From NCBI GenBank assembly GCA_964454015.1, contig CAYVQF010000027.1, positions 1 to 64,000 of the forward strand: a stretch of DNA of 64,000 nucleotides, in the 5' to 3' direction. Shown here one piece after another: positions 54,441-61,976 of the stretch (its first letter is position 1; the number at the start of each line of letters is the position of its first letter). A program made the translations under genes and the position numbers. The notes beneath the pieces were generated by a model, which was not told the DNA's origin, did not search any database, and saw only the letters and a list, made by a program, of their open reading frames with translations. The stretch comes from CAYVQF01 sp964454015. Lineage in GTDB: Bacteria > Myxococcota_A > Bradymonadia > UBA4248.

Positions 54441-54907
54441 GCACCAGCAGCGCCTACACCGAGGCGTGGGGGCAGCGTCTGGGGGCGTTACTGGCACCGG
54501 GCGACAAGGTGGCTCTGACGGGGCCTCTCGGCGCGGGCAAGACCCAGTTGGTGCGTGGCGTGGTGGCGGGTTATTTCGGCGTGGGCCACACGGCCCGGGT
54601 CTGCTCGCCGAGCTTCACCGTCATGAACACCTATGATTTTGGGGCCAAACGCGTGCACCACATGGATCTCTACCGTCTGAACTCAGTGGATGATCTGGAA
54701 TCCACGGGCTACTGGGATGCGCTGGCGGAGAGCCCGGCGGTGGTGCTCATCGAATGGCTGGCGCAAGTCCCCGAGGCTCGGCCAGAAGGGTGCTTGGAGC
54801 TGGGCATCGACTTCGTCCCCGACGCTGTCGAGGCACGCACCTTTTCACTGCTTGGCGACGTCTCAGCGACCTGGCGCGACCGCCTCGCGGAGATTTGGGG
54901 GCCGTGA
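54422..54907 (+). CDS. tsaE: tRNA threonylcarbamoyladenosine biosynthesis ATPase TsaE
   Basis: TsaE supports the TsaD-TsaB complex that makes t6A37 in ANN-decoding tRNAs. The 161-residue protein has the P-loop GPLGAGKTQLVRG, the switch region SPSFTVMNTYDFG, HMDLYRLNSVDDLESTGYWD and VVLIEWLAQVPE, all family hallmarks. It overlaps the HEAT-repeat gene and is followed one base after its stop by the histidine phosphatase gene. Confidence 0.96.
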   Translation: MAERILSTSSAYTEAWGQRLGALLAPGDKVALTGPLGAGKTQLVRGVVAGYFGVGHTARVCSPSFTVMNTYDFGAKRVHHMDLYRLNSVDDLESTGYWDALAESPAVVLIEWLAQVPEARPEGCLELGIDFVPDAVEARTFSLLGDVSATWRDRLAEIWGP

Positions 54908-54908
54908 G

Positions 54909-55595
54909 ATGACTTTCTCCTTAGCCCAGTCGGTGCCCAAAGACCTGCTCTTGATACGCCATGGAGAGACCGCTTGGAATCGCGAGCGGCGCCTGCAGAG
55001 TCACCTCGACATTCCCCTGAGCGCCTCGGGTGAGGAGCAAGTGCGCTGGGCAGGGAAGTGGATCGCCCGCGCCATGCGCCTGTCTACGTCTGCGGCCCTG
55101 TGGACGAGCCCTATCGTGCGGGCGCGACAGTCGGCCGCGCTGCTCAGGGAGAGCTTGGCCGACGAGGGATGGCCGCAGCTCGAGGTGCAGGTCCATGCGG
55201 GTCTCCGCGAGATCGACGCGGGGGCCTTCACCGGGCGCACCCTGCCGTCGCTGGCCCAGGAGCTGCGCTGGCAGGACTATCTCATTCGCCCTTACGACAC
55301 GCGATTTCCCGATGGCGAATCGGTGCGCGAGGTGCAGGAGCGGGCCCATGGCGCTTTGCTGGAGATCCTCGACGTGGGGCCCGCGACGGTGATCGCCGTG
55401 ACCCATGGTGGGATCATCAGGGCGCTCATCGCGGCGCTTCTGGGGCTGCCTGAGTCGGTTTATCACGCCGTGCGGATCGGCAACGCTAGCGTCACCCATT
55501 TGCGCTGTGCTCAGGCTGGGGTGCGGGTGCTCTCACTCAACGGCGCAGAGAATGTGGGTGCCCTGTTGGCCGACGCGGCGCTCCCCCCGCGCTAA
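54909..55595 (+). CDS. Histidine phosphatase family protein (phosphoglycerate mutase-like)
   Basis: The 228-residue protein has the catalytic motif LLLIRHGETAWNRERRLQ and the second His in VIAVTHGGIIRALI, with LREIDAGAFTGRTL as the Glu-containing segment. This is the GpmB/CobC-like 2H phosphatase branch, so small phosphate esters are likely substrates; the exact one is unknown. It starts directly after tsaE. Its stop overlaps the stop of the convergent 55592 gene by four bases. Confidence 0.92.
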   Translation: MTFSLAQSVPKDLLLIRHGETAWNRERRLQSHLDIPLSASGEEQVRWAGKWIARAMRLSTSAALWTSPIVRARQSAALLRESLADEGWPQLEVQVHAGLREIDAGAFTGRTLPSLAQELRWQDYLIRPYDTRFPDGESVREVQERAHGALLEILDVGPATVIAVTHGGIIRALIAALLGLPESVYHAVRIGNASVTHLRCAQAGVRVLSLNGAENVGALLADAALPPR

Positions 55596-56128
55596 GGCTG
55601 GCGGGGCGGGGGAACGATGATCATGGCCGTGATCTGCGAGGTCTCGGCGTCGGAGATCACCGTGATGCCAGCGAAGCGGGCCCAATGCTGATGTCCATCC
55701 GCGAGGGGCGCGCGGACTTGGCGAAGCTGCCGGCGCAGGCGCGGCCAGCCGTCGAAGTAGCTCTTGCGCTTGAGCCACTCTGGGGAGGGGCGTTCACAGT
55801 CGCCGGGGCGGGCATCGATGCGGATGGTCTGGGTCCGACCGTCGCGGTAGTAGAGGTGGAGACCATGGCAGTCGTAGTGGTACGACAGGGTGCCAAAGGG
55901 GTCTTGGTCCCGGCGCTCGGGCTCGCCGAGCAAGGCGATGTGGTCTTCGGGGCGTTGGCCGAGCTTCAGCGGTCCGACACCGTCACCCGGGCGGAGAGCG
56001 TGGCGGCTGCCTCGCTCTGGGTCACTCTGGGCGATTTCTTCTTGGTGGTAGAAGAAGAGGCCGAGCCCTCCGAAGATCAGGCAGAAGAAGACGATGGTTT
56101 TCCACTCAGAGCGCAGAAAGTCCTTCAT
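55592..56128 (-). CDS. Single-pass membrane protein of unknown function
   Basis: The 178-residue protein has one N-terminal transmembrane helix (TIVFFCLIFGGLGLFFYH) and a periplasmic part beginning GVGPLKLGQRPEDHIALLGEP, a turn-helix pattern seen in many small envelope proteins, followed by HYDCHGLHLYYRDG and two further Cys-containing strands. No family recognised. Its ATG overlaps the alr stop (ATGA), so it is translated together with alanine racemase. Confidence 0.7.
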   Translation of the reverse strand: MKDFLRSEWKTIVFFCLIFGGLGLFFYHQEEIAQSDPERGSRHALRPGDGVGPLKLGQRPEDHIALLGEPERRDQDPFGTLSYHYDCHGLHLYYRDGRTQTIRIDARPGDCERPSPEWLKRKSYFDGWPRLRRQLRQVRAPLADGHQHWARFAGITVISDAETSQITAMIIVPPPRQP

Positions 56129-57294
56129 GGCGAGGCCTCTTGACGGGCGATCCTGGGGATTCCTTCATGGATACGGGTGGTGATCTCGTAGTTGATGGTG
56201 CCGGCCCACTCGGCCAGGGTCTCGGCGCTGATGCTGGCATCGCCTTGGGGCCCGAGGAGGACCACCTCATCGCCGGCATGTGCTTGCGGGATGTCGGTGA
56301 GGTCGACCATGGCCATGTTCATGCAGATGCGACCCCGCAAGGGAGCGCGCTGGCCATGCACCAAGACGTGGGCCAGGTTGGAGAGTGCGCGGTCATAGCC
56401 GTCGTAGTAGCCGACGGGGATGACGCCGATGCGGGTTGGGTGGGTGCACTGATAGGTGCAGCCGTAGCCGATGAAGGCACCGACAGGGACCTCCTTGACC
56501 TGGGCGAGGCGCGTGGTCCAGGTGAGGGCCGGGCGCAGGTGCAGGTGCTGGCGCCCGACGAGTACGGCCGAGAGCAAGGTCTCCTTGGAGGGCCACATGC
56601 CGTAGCAGGCAATCCCCGGCCGGGTCAGCTCGAAGTGGGCATGGGGCCACAGCAGGGTGGCCGCTGAGTTGGCGATGCTGCGGATCTCTGGCGGTGTGCC
56701 TTGAGCGGTGAGGGCGTCGGCGATGGCGGCGAAGCGCTGAAGCTGCTCTTGGGCGTAGCGGTGATCCGTGGTGTCTTCGACGTTGGCGAAGTGGGTGGAG
56801 ATGCCTTCGAGTCGCAGGCTCGGGTTCTGGGCGATGGCGCGGGCGAGGGCCAGGGCATCAGGTGCGGCCAGCCCCTGGCGATGGGTACCGGTCTCAACCT
56901 TGATGTGAATGGGAAAGACCGTGCCACGCGCCTGCGCGGCTCGGGCCAAGGCCTCGAGCTGGGCGCCATCGTAGGCGACGGCGCGACAGCCCAGCGCGAC
57001 GGCGTCGGCGGCGTCGTGCGGTGGTAGGTGCCCGAGCACGAGAATGGGCACTTGAAAGCCGGCCTGGCGGAGGTCGTGGACTTCATGGAGGGAGTCGACG
57101 CAGAGCCAGTCGGCGCCAGCTTCAATGAAGGCGGCCGAGCAAATGATTGCGCCGTGTCCGTAGGCGTTGCTCTTGACCACGGGGGCCATCAAGGTGGGGC
57201 TAGGCATGGCCGTGCGCAGCGTGAGGAGGTTGTGGCGCAGCGCCGCCGGGTCAATGACACACCAGCTTCTTCGGAGGGCTGAGGAGGAAGTCAT
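56125..57294 (-). CDS. alr: Alanine racemase
   Basis: Alr converts L-alanine to D-alanine for peptidoglycan with PLP. The 389-residue protein has the PLP Lys in VVKSNAYGHGA, the catalytic Tyr region IGYGCTYQCTHPTRIGVIP, VGYYDGYDRAL and the C-terminal DEVVLLGPQGDASISAETLAEW. Typical Alr is about 360-390 residues. The Shine-Dalgarno site is poor. The leader holds a hairpin followed by a T-run between a candidate promoter and the start. Confidence 0.95.
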   Translation of the reverse strand: MTSSSALRRSWCVIDPAALRHNLLTLRTAMPSPTLMAPVVKSNAYGHGAIICSAAFIEAGADWLCVDSLHEVHDLRQAGFQVPILVLGHLPPHDAADAVALGCRAVAYDGAQLEALARAAQARGTVFPIHIKVETGTHRQGLAAPDALALARAIAQNPSLRLEGISTHFANVEDTTDHRYAQEQLQRFAAIADALTAQGTPPEIRSIANSAATLLWPHAHFELTRPGIACYGMWPSKETLLSAVLVGRQHLHLRPALTWTTRLAQVKEVPVGAFIGYGCTYQCTHPTRIGVIPVGYYDGYDRALSNLAHVLVHGQRAPLRGRICMNMAMVDLTDIPQAHAGDEVVLLGPQGDASISAETLAEWAGTINYEITTRIHEGIPRIARQEASP

Positions 57295-57309
57295 CGTAGG
57301 GTCGCCATG

Positions 57310-57353
57310 AAAAAACGAGGAGCGTTCCTGGCGGGCATGGTGTTCATGCCCGC
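57310..57353 (-). promoter_or_regulatory. Hairpin and T-run in the alr leader
   Basis: Plus-strand GCGGGCATG (57331-57339) and CATGCCCGC (57345-57353) form a perfect nine-base-pair stem with a five-base loop. On the minus strand a short stem AGGA-ACGC-TCCT and six T (57315-57310) follow, ending 15 bases before the alr ATG. This may be the terminator of the isochorismatase-like gene, or an attenuator-like element of alr, because a promoter lies upstream of it. Confidence 0.45.
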
Positions 57354-57362
57354 GGGAGAGAA

Positions 57363-57391
57363 ACGCTAGGAGTCGGCAGCAGGGCTGTCAA
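57363..57391 (-). promoter_or_regulatory. Candidate promoter of alr
   Basis: Minus-strand TTGACA (57391-57386), 17-base spacer, TAGCGT (57368-57363). It begins 15 bases after the stop of the isochorismatase-like gene and would transcribe through the hairpin at 57331-57353 into alr. Confidence 0.45.
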
Positions 57392-57405
57392 GGCGCGGCT
57401 GGCTG

Positions 57406-57972
57406 TCAGCGCAGGCGTGGCGCGTAGCGCTTGAAGCGCTCAGTGCCAGCCTCACCGATGGCTTGATAGGCCAGGGACTCGGTGTTGGTGATGATGGCGC
57501 CAAATTCGGCCATCTGGTCGAGGCCATTCTGCCAATGCCCCTTCTTGCGGGAGCATACGGCGTCTAGGGGCACGAAGACGGCAGGCGCCTGGTCTTCGCG
57601 CTCGTATTCGGCGACGAGGTCGAAAATGGTCAACAAGACGCAGACGTGCGCTTCCATGCCGACGACGATGAGGTAGTCGGGTAGCTCCGGCACGACGCGC
57701 TCGAGAAAGTCCGACTCGCCGAGGCAGGAGAAGCTGATTTTCTCGATGCGTTGGGCGTCGCCGAGGCGGGCCCGCAGGCTGGGCACGGTCGCGCCGAGGC
57801 CGCGCGGATATTGCTCGGTATAGAAGATGGGGCCGCCCATCTCGCCGACCAGATCGGCCAATAGCTCCACGTTCTTGAGGCACTCTGCGGCCACGGTCGT
57901 TGGCATGGCGGCGAGCAGTTTCTCTTGGACGTCGATGATCAGGAGACCGGCTTGGGAAAAATCGGGAATCAT
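57406..57972 (-). CDS. Isochorismatase-family cysteine hydrolase
   Basis: The 188-residue protein has GLLIIDVQEKLLAAM (catalytic Asp), EKISFSC (Lys of the triad) and VVGMEAHVCVLLTIFDLV (catalytic Cys). This is the nicotinamidase/isochorismatase hydrolase fold of the YcaC/ISOC1-like type; the substrate is not predictable. It begins 27 bases after the large TSP3/VWA lipoprotein gene and may be co-transcribed with it. Confidence 0.9.
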   Translation of the reverse strand: MIPDFSQAGLLIIDVQEKLLAAMPTTVAAECLKNVELLADLVGEMGGPIFYTEQYPRGLGATVPSLRARLGDAQRIEKISFSCLGESDFLERVVPELPDYLIVVGMEAHVCVLLTIFDLVAEYEREDQAPAVFVPLDAVCSRKKGHWQNGLDQMAEFGAIITNTESLAYQAIGEAGTERFKRYAPRLR

Positions 57973-57999
57973 GGGATCTCTCTTCGGGGGCTCGAGGTG

Positions 58000-60663
58000 C
58001 TAGTTGATGGAGCACCCGTTGGGGTTTTGGCACTTTTTGATGAAGAAGCGATAGGAGAGGGCGAAGTCGTCGTGGAGGGCTGGCCTGTCGTTGCCGTAAA
58101 AGACCATGGCGTTGGTAAATGGATCGTAGCGCCAACCATCGAGGGCTGACGGCTCGATCTCGCGGATCGTGCCGTCGAGGTGATCCCTGACGACCACCTT
58201 CATGGTCACGGTGATGGGGGCGTGCCTGGGGTTGAAGGTGGAAGCCAGGCCGCCAGCGGCTTGGATGACCGCAGCGATGACCTTGGGGATGTCGTCCGTG
58301 TCGTCGATGTCTCCGCCCACGGCATTGTCGATGCGCGGCGGGGTGTCCATGAAGAGGCGCTCGAAGAGGCGCATGCTGCCGTCGAGCTTGAGGAAGGCAA
58401 AGGGGACGGTGCGGCCGCGGTTGGGGTCGGCGTTGGTGATGACGTTGAAGTAGTTCGTGTAGTATTGGGTGCCCTGTTCCACGGTCCAGGCACCAGATTC
58501 CACTTGATAGTCTTCTTCATCGGTCATGATGATGACGATGAGCGCTGCTTGGGCGCGCTGACGGTCGCGCATGGGGGCAACGCCAGCGGCGGTGTAGCGG
58601 CCCTGAACGTAGTCGATGGCGACCTCGGCGCATTTCAGGCCGTACTCGGCGTGGCCGAAGAAATCGTCCGGAGGCGGATCGCAGTTCTGGATGCCTGCGG
58701 GATCTTTGACCTTGCAGAGGAAGTCGTTGACTTGCTCGAAGCTGGCCCAAACGGAACCGTCGGGGCCTTTGGGGTGGTTGAGCATGCCGCAGACGTTGGC
58801 GGCGGAGACGCCGCTGTTGCCGTCGTGTTCGACGCTGGCCACGCTCCAGCGGGCTTCGATGAAGGTCTGGGTCACGGCCGCGAAGAGGGAGCTCGCCGCC
58901 GCAAAGACCGCGTCTTGTTCTTCCTTCATGGAGGAGGAGTCATCGATGATGAAGATGAAGTCGGCCATGGGGAGCTGGGCGATGGTGAACATCTCGCAGC
59001 TTGGGGTGTGTTCGTCTTGGTCTTGGGCCAAAGCGGTGCCGTTGGTCAGGTTGCGGATGGCGAGGGCAATGTCTTCGTCGATGTCTTGGTCCGCAGGGGT
59101 GAAGGTCGCGACCACGATGACGCGTTGGGCCGAGCGATAGAGCACGGTGACGCGCATCTCATAGGTGCTGGCAGCTCCGGCGCCGGGACCGGGTAAGCCG
59201 GCGATGGTGGCGGCCTCGAGGCCGAGCATGGTGGCCAGCATCTGGTCGCGCATGGCTCGGGTGGAGGTCGCGCCGCTGAGGTGATAGGTCGCGGTGCGGC
59301 CTTGGAAGTCATCCCAGGCGCGGAAGGAGCGGGGGAAGAAGGGGGCCAGGCCGAGGCGATCGTCCAGGTAGTCGAGCTCGGTGGCGGCGTCGATGGCGCC
59401 GCTCTCGGGTGGCTTCGAAATGACGAAGGCGGCGAGGGGCTGGGTGGCGTCGTCGATGGCCGTGGCCGCGATGTAGGGCGAGCTGACGCCTTGGAGGGTG
59501 AGAGGAGAGACCAGGTAGTGGGGTTCGACCAGAAAGAGCCAGTCGCCGCGCTGATCGATGATGGCTTGGGTCGGACGCAGGGTGTCTGTTTTGCACGCGT
59601 CTTTGATGGGGTTCTCGGCGTCGGGTTTGCCGGGGTAGGTCTCGGGTGTGGTGGGATCCAGCTCGCCCAGGGCTTCGTCCCAGCGCCCGTTTTTATTGAA
59701 GTCTTCCAACCCGTCGGGGAGGGTGTCGCCGTCGGTGTCGGGGTTGCGCGGATCCGTGGCGCCGTTGCGGTAGTCGCTGAATTTTTCGATGGCATCGTTG
59801 AGGCCGTCGCCATCGGTGTCGGCGCTGCGGGGATCGCTGGGGCAGGAGAGGGGGTGGTCGAAATCAGCGCAGTGGTTGACCCTACCAGAGCACTCGACGC
59901 CGTCGTCGAGGCCATCGCGGTCCGTGTCGGCGCTGCGTGGGTTGGTCTCTCCCTCAGAGAAGATGCCATCGCGGTTGGCGTCTTCGCAGCCGTCATGGAG
60001 GCCGTCGCCGTCGGTGTCGGGGTCACAGGGGTTGGTTTCGCCGCTGGCGAGTTGAAAGACGCCATCTCCGTTTTTGTCCTCGATGCCGTCGAGGATACCA
60101 TCGTCGTCGCTGTCGGGGTTGAGGGGGTCGGTGCAGCTCGCGGCCTCGATGCCGTCGCGGAGGCCATCGGCGTCGGTGTCGGGGTTGAGGGGGTCGGTCT
60201 CGCCGGGGTCGACTTGACCGTTGGCGTTGCGGTCTTCACCGGCGACGCAGTGGGGCGCGACGTCGACGCCGCCGTCGCAGAGTCCATCGGCGTCGGTGTC
60301 AGCTCGGCGGGGATCGGTCTCGCCGGGGTCGTGCCGGCCGTTGCAGTTGGCGTCTTCGAGGCCGTCGGGGAGGGTGTCACCGTCGCTGTCGGCGTCGTAG
60401 GGGTTGGTCCCGGTGCTCAGCTCGATGCCGTCGGGGATGCAGTCGCCGTCGCTGTCCTGGTTGGGGTCCAGGGTTTCGGTTTCCATGTCCTGGTCCGGGG
60501 TCAGGTCCGGCGGTGCGGGCGTGTCATCGTGATCGTGCTCGTCTTGGCCGTTGAGATCGGTGGGCTTGACCTGGCCGCTGTTGTCACAGGCGCCAAAGGC
60601 GAGGGCCATGGCCGTGCAGGTGGCCAAGGCGGTGAGGAGCGACGAGAGTCGAGAAGGCAGCAT
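58000..60663 (-). CDS. Lipoprotein with thrombospondin type 3 repeats and a VWA domain
   Basis: The 887-residue precursor has a lipobox (CTAMALAFGAC), an acidic linker, then about nine calcium-binding TSP3 repeats (about residues 60-340) such as DSDGDTLPDGLED, DTDADGLRDGIE and DTDGDGLHDGCED. A VWA domain follows: the MIDAS Asp-x-Ser-x-Ser is in FIFIIDDSSSMKEEQ (about residue 565), with IVIIMTDEEDYQ downstream. Two Cys near the C-terminus (KKCQNPNGCS) may pair. It should be an outer-surface adhesion-type protein. ATG 60663, with GAGG upstream, is chosen over the open frame to 60990, which has no coding-like content. Confidence 0.88.
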   Translation of the reverse strand: MLPSRLSSLLTALATCTAMALAFGACDNSGQVKPTDLNGQDEHDHDDTPAPPDLTPDQDMETETLDPNQDSDGDCIPDGIELSTGTNPYDADSDGDTLPDGLEDANCNGRHDPGETDPRRADTDADGLCDGGVDVAPHCVAGEDRNANGQVDPGETDPLNPDTDADGLRDGIEAASCTDPLNPDSDDDGILDGIEDKNGDGVFQLASGETNPCDPDTDGDGLHDGCEDANRDGIFSEGETNPRSADTDRDGLDDGVECSGRVNHCADFDHPLSCPSDPRSADTDGDGLNDAIEKFSDYRNGATDPRNPDTDGDTLPDGLEDFNKNGRWDEALGELDPTTPETYPGKPDAENPIKDACKTDTLRPTQAIIDQRGDWLFLVEPHYLVSPLTLQGVSSPYIAATAIDDATQPLAAFVISKPPESGAIDAATELDYLDDRLGLAPFFPRSFRAWDDFQGRTATYHLSGATSTRAMRDQMLATMLGLEAATIAGLPGPGAGAASTYEMRVTVLYRSAQRVIVVATFTPADQDIDEDIALAIRNLTNGTALAQDQDEHTPSCEMFTIAQLPMADFIFIIDDSSSMKEEQDAVFAAASSLFAAVTQTFIEARWSVASVEHDGNSGVSAANVCGMLNHPKGPDGSVWASFEQVNDFLCKVKDPAGIQNCDPPPDDFFGHAEYGLKCAEVAIDYVQGRYTAAGVAPMRDRQRAQAALIVIIMTDEEDYQVESGAWTVEQGTQYYTNYFNVITNADPNRGRTVPFAFLKLDGSMRLFERLFMDTPPRIDNAVGGDIDDTDDIPKVIAAVIQAAGGLASTFNPRHAPITVTMKVVVRDHLDGTIREIEPSALDGWRYDPFTNAMVFYGNDRPALHDDFALSYRFFIKKCQNPNGCSIN
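59690..60470 (-). repeat. Degenerate DNA repeats encoding calcium-binding TSP3 units
   Basis: Roughly nine imperfect repeats encode Asp-x-Asp-x-Asp-Gly-x-x-Asp motifs, each giving the recurring minus-strand codons for DTDGDGLxDG. Unit length varies (about 60-110 bases) because of inserted loops. They lie within the 58000-60663 gene. Confidence 0.75.
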
Positions 60664-61094
60664 GGTCGCCTCATGGGGTGGAGAAGCGCGCGGTTGCACC
60701 AGCACGCGGGCCGGCACGGAGGACGGTAGCACAGGGGATGAGGGGCGAACAATAGGGGCCCCGTGATTTGCCGGCGCACGGCTGAGGTAGGTGGACACGA
60801 GAAGGGCGAAAGGTGGGTAGGGAAGGCGATGGTAGCGTAAGTGAAGGGGGGGATGGGCGTTAGCAGGGAGGCTGCGGAATAAGGTGAGGCTGCGCCTGGG
60901 TTGCGAGCCATGGGCGCGTTGGATTTTCTTTGTTGCGGAGAAAGGGCGTGGGGTGTGAGGGTTGCTTGCGAGGGGCTTTTGAGTGTTCAATGTTCGGGAG
61001 CGCGGGCGCGTGGCCTGTGCCCCGTTTGGGTGCTGGGTGACGGCATGAGAGGGTCAATGCGGGCTGCTACCCCGTTTTTTTTTGTGAGGGCAGC
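60664..61094. other. 431-bp divergent spacer without a recognised gene
   Basis: The segment between the TSP3/VWA lipoprotein and the 61095 lipoprotein shows open frames on both strands, but these have skewed composition and no homology. Its only clear structure is CGGG (61060-61063), CCCG (61071-61074) and nine T (61075-61083), a terminator-like element 12 bases before the 61095 ATG. Promoters for both genes must lie here; none has a convincing pair of hexamers. Confidence 0.5.
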
Positions 61095-61976
61095 ATGGCA
61101 GTGAGACGAAAGGGAATAGTCGGGAGTGCCTGGGTTGGGGTGGTGTTGGCGCTGCTCGTGGTCGGGTGTGCTGGGCAACGTGCGGTCAATACGGGCCCCA
61201 TCGCGGTGGACCACGATGCCAGCTCGGGCACGGCCAATGGATTGTTTTTCGACATGCCGCCGGTGGATGATCGGCTCAATGTCGCTGGCGGGGACAGCGA
61301 GGATTGGCGTTATATCATCGTGCCGCGTTCGGGTCGGCTCTCGGTGACGCTGAATCTGGACAACCGCGAGATGCCAGGGATGTGGTATCTCTATGATTCG
61401 GCGGGCCGGGTGGTGCATTCTCAGGCCTTCAACCCGAGCGAGGGTTATTACGAGTTGACCCACTTTCCCGTGCAAGCGGGGCAGTATCACTTCCGCATCA
61501 CGGCTACGCGAGGGGCTTCGGTTTACACCGTGGGGGCCTCTTTCGATGCGGACCCCGAGCCGGAGCGGCAGGTGGTCGAGGTGGAGCCCGAGCCCGAGCC
61601 CGAGCCCGATCCCGAGCCACGGCGCAGTGGTCGTCGCAGCTCGGGGAGTTCAGAGCGCACGACGACGACGACGAAGAGCACCAAGACCGAGAAGCCGGCC
61701 TCTGCTGATGCCGGGACGACGACCAAGGGCAACACGCGGGTCGTGGGGACCATCACCTTGGTGACCATGAAGGACGATGGATCGGCGGACATCAACATCC
61801 GCGGTGTGGGCAGCTCCAATGGGGTGCGCACGGGGATGGTGGGCAGCGTCGAGGGGACGAGCTTCAAGCTGCGCACGACGGACTGCAAGGTGACGCGTTG
61901 CTCGGCGGTGATTGAGGGCGGGGCGAGCGCCCGCGAATTGCGGCAGAACTCTTCCGTCGTCTTCATGGTGCCGTGA
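61095..61976 (+). CDS. Lipoprotein with pre-peptidase-like domain and charged linker
   Basis: The 293-residue precursor has a lipobox (VVLALLVVGC). Residues about 40-155 have the pattern of a bacterial pre-peptidase C-terminal-like beta-sandwich (SEDWRYIIVPRSGRLSVTLNL, AGQYHFRITATRGASVYTVGASF). A repeat of Glu-Pro (EPEPEPEPDPEP) and a Ser/Thr/Lys-rich linker follow, then a C-terminal beta domain with two Cys (TTDCKVTRCSAVIEGG). GAGGGC lies before the ATG. Its stop overlaps the start of the next gene (GTGA). Function unknown; cell-envelope role inferred. Confidence 0.72.
   Translation: MAVRRKGIVGSAWVGVVLALLVVGCAGQRAVNTGPIAVDHDASSGTANGLFFDMPPVDDRLNVAGGDSEDWRYIIVPRSGRLSVTLNLDNREMPGMWYLYDSAGRVVHSQAFNPSEGYYELTHFPVQAGQYHFRITATRGASVYTVGASFDADPEPERQVVEVEPEPEPEPDPEPRRSGRRSSGSSERTTTTTKSTKTEKPASADAGTTTKGNTRVVGTITLVTMKDDGSADINIRGVGSSNGVRTGMVGSVEGTSFKLRTTDCKVTRCSAVIEGGASARELRQNSSVVFMVP
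61584..61619 (+). repeat. Hexanucleotide tandem repeat
   Basis: Six consecutive units of GAGCCC, with the fifth GATCCC and the last GAGCCA, encode the (Glu-Pro)n linker of the 61095 lipoprotein. Such repeats can change in copy number by slippage without shifting the frame. Confidence 0.85.

Noticed and set aside
60664..60990. N-terminal extension of the TSP3/VWA gene
   Set aside because: The frame stays open, but the extra 109 residues are Pro/Arg/His-rich and would bury the lipoprotein signal peptide; ATG 60663 has a ribosome-binding site.
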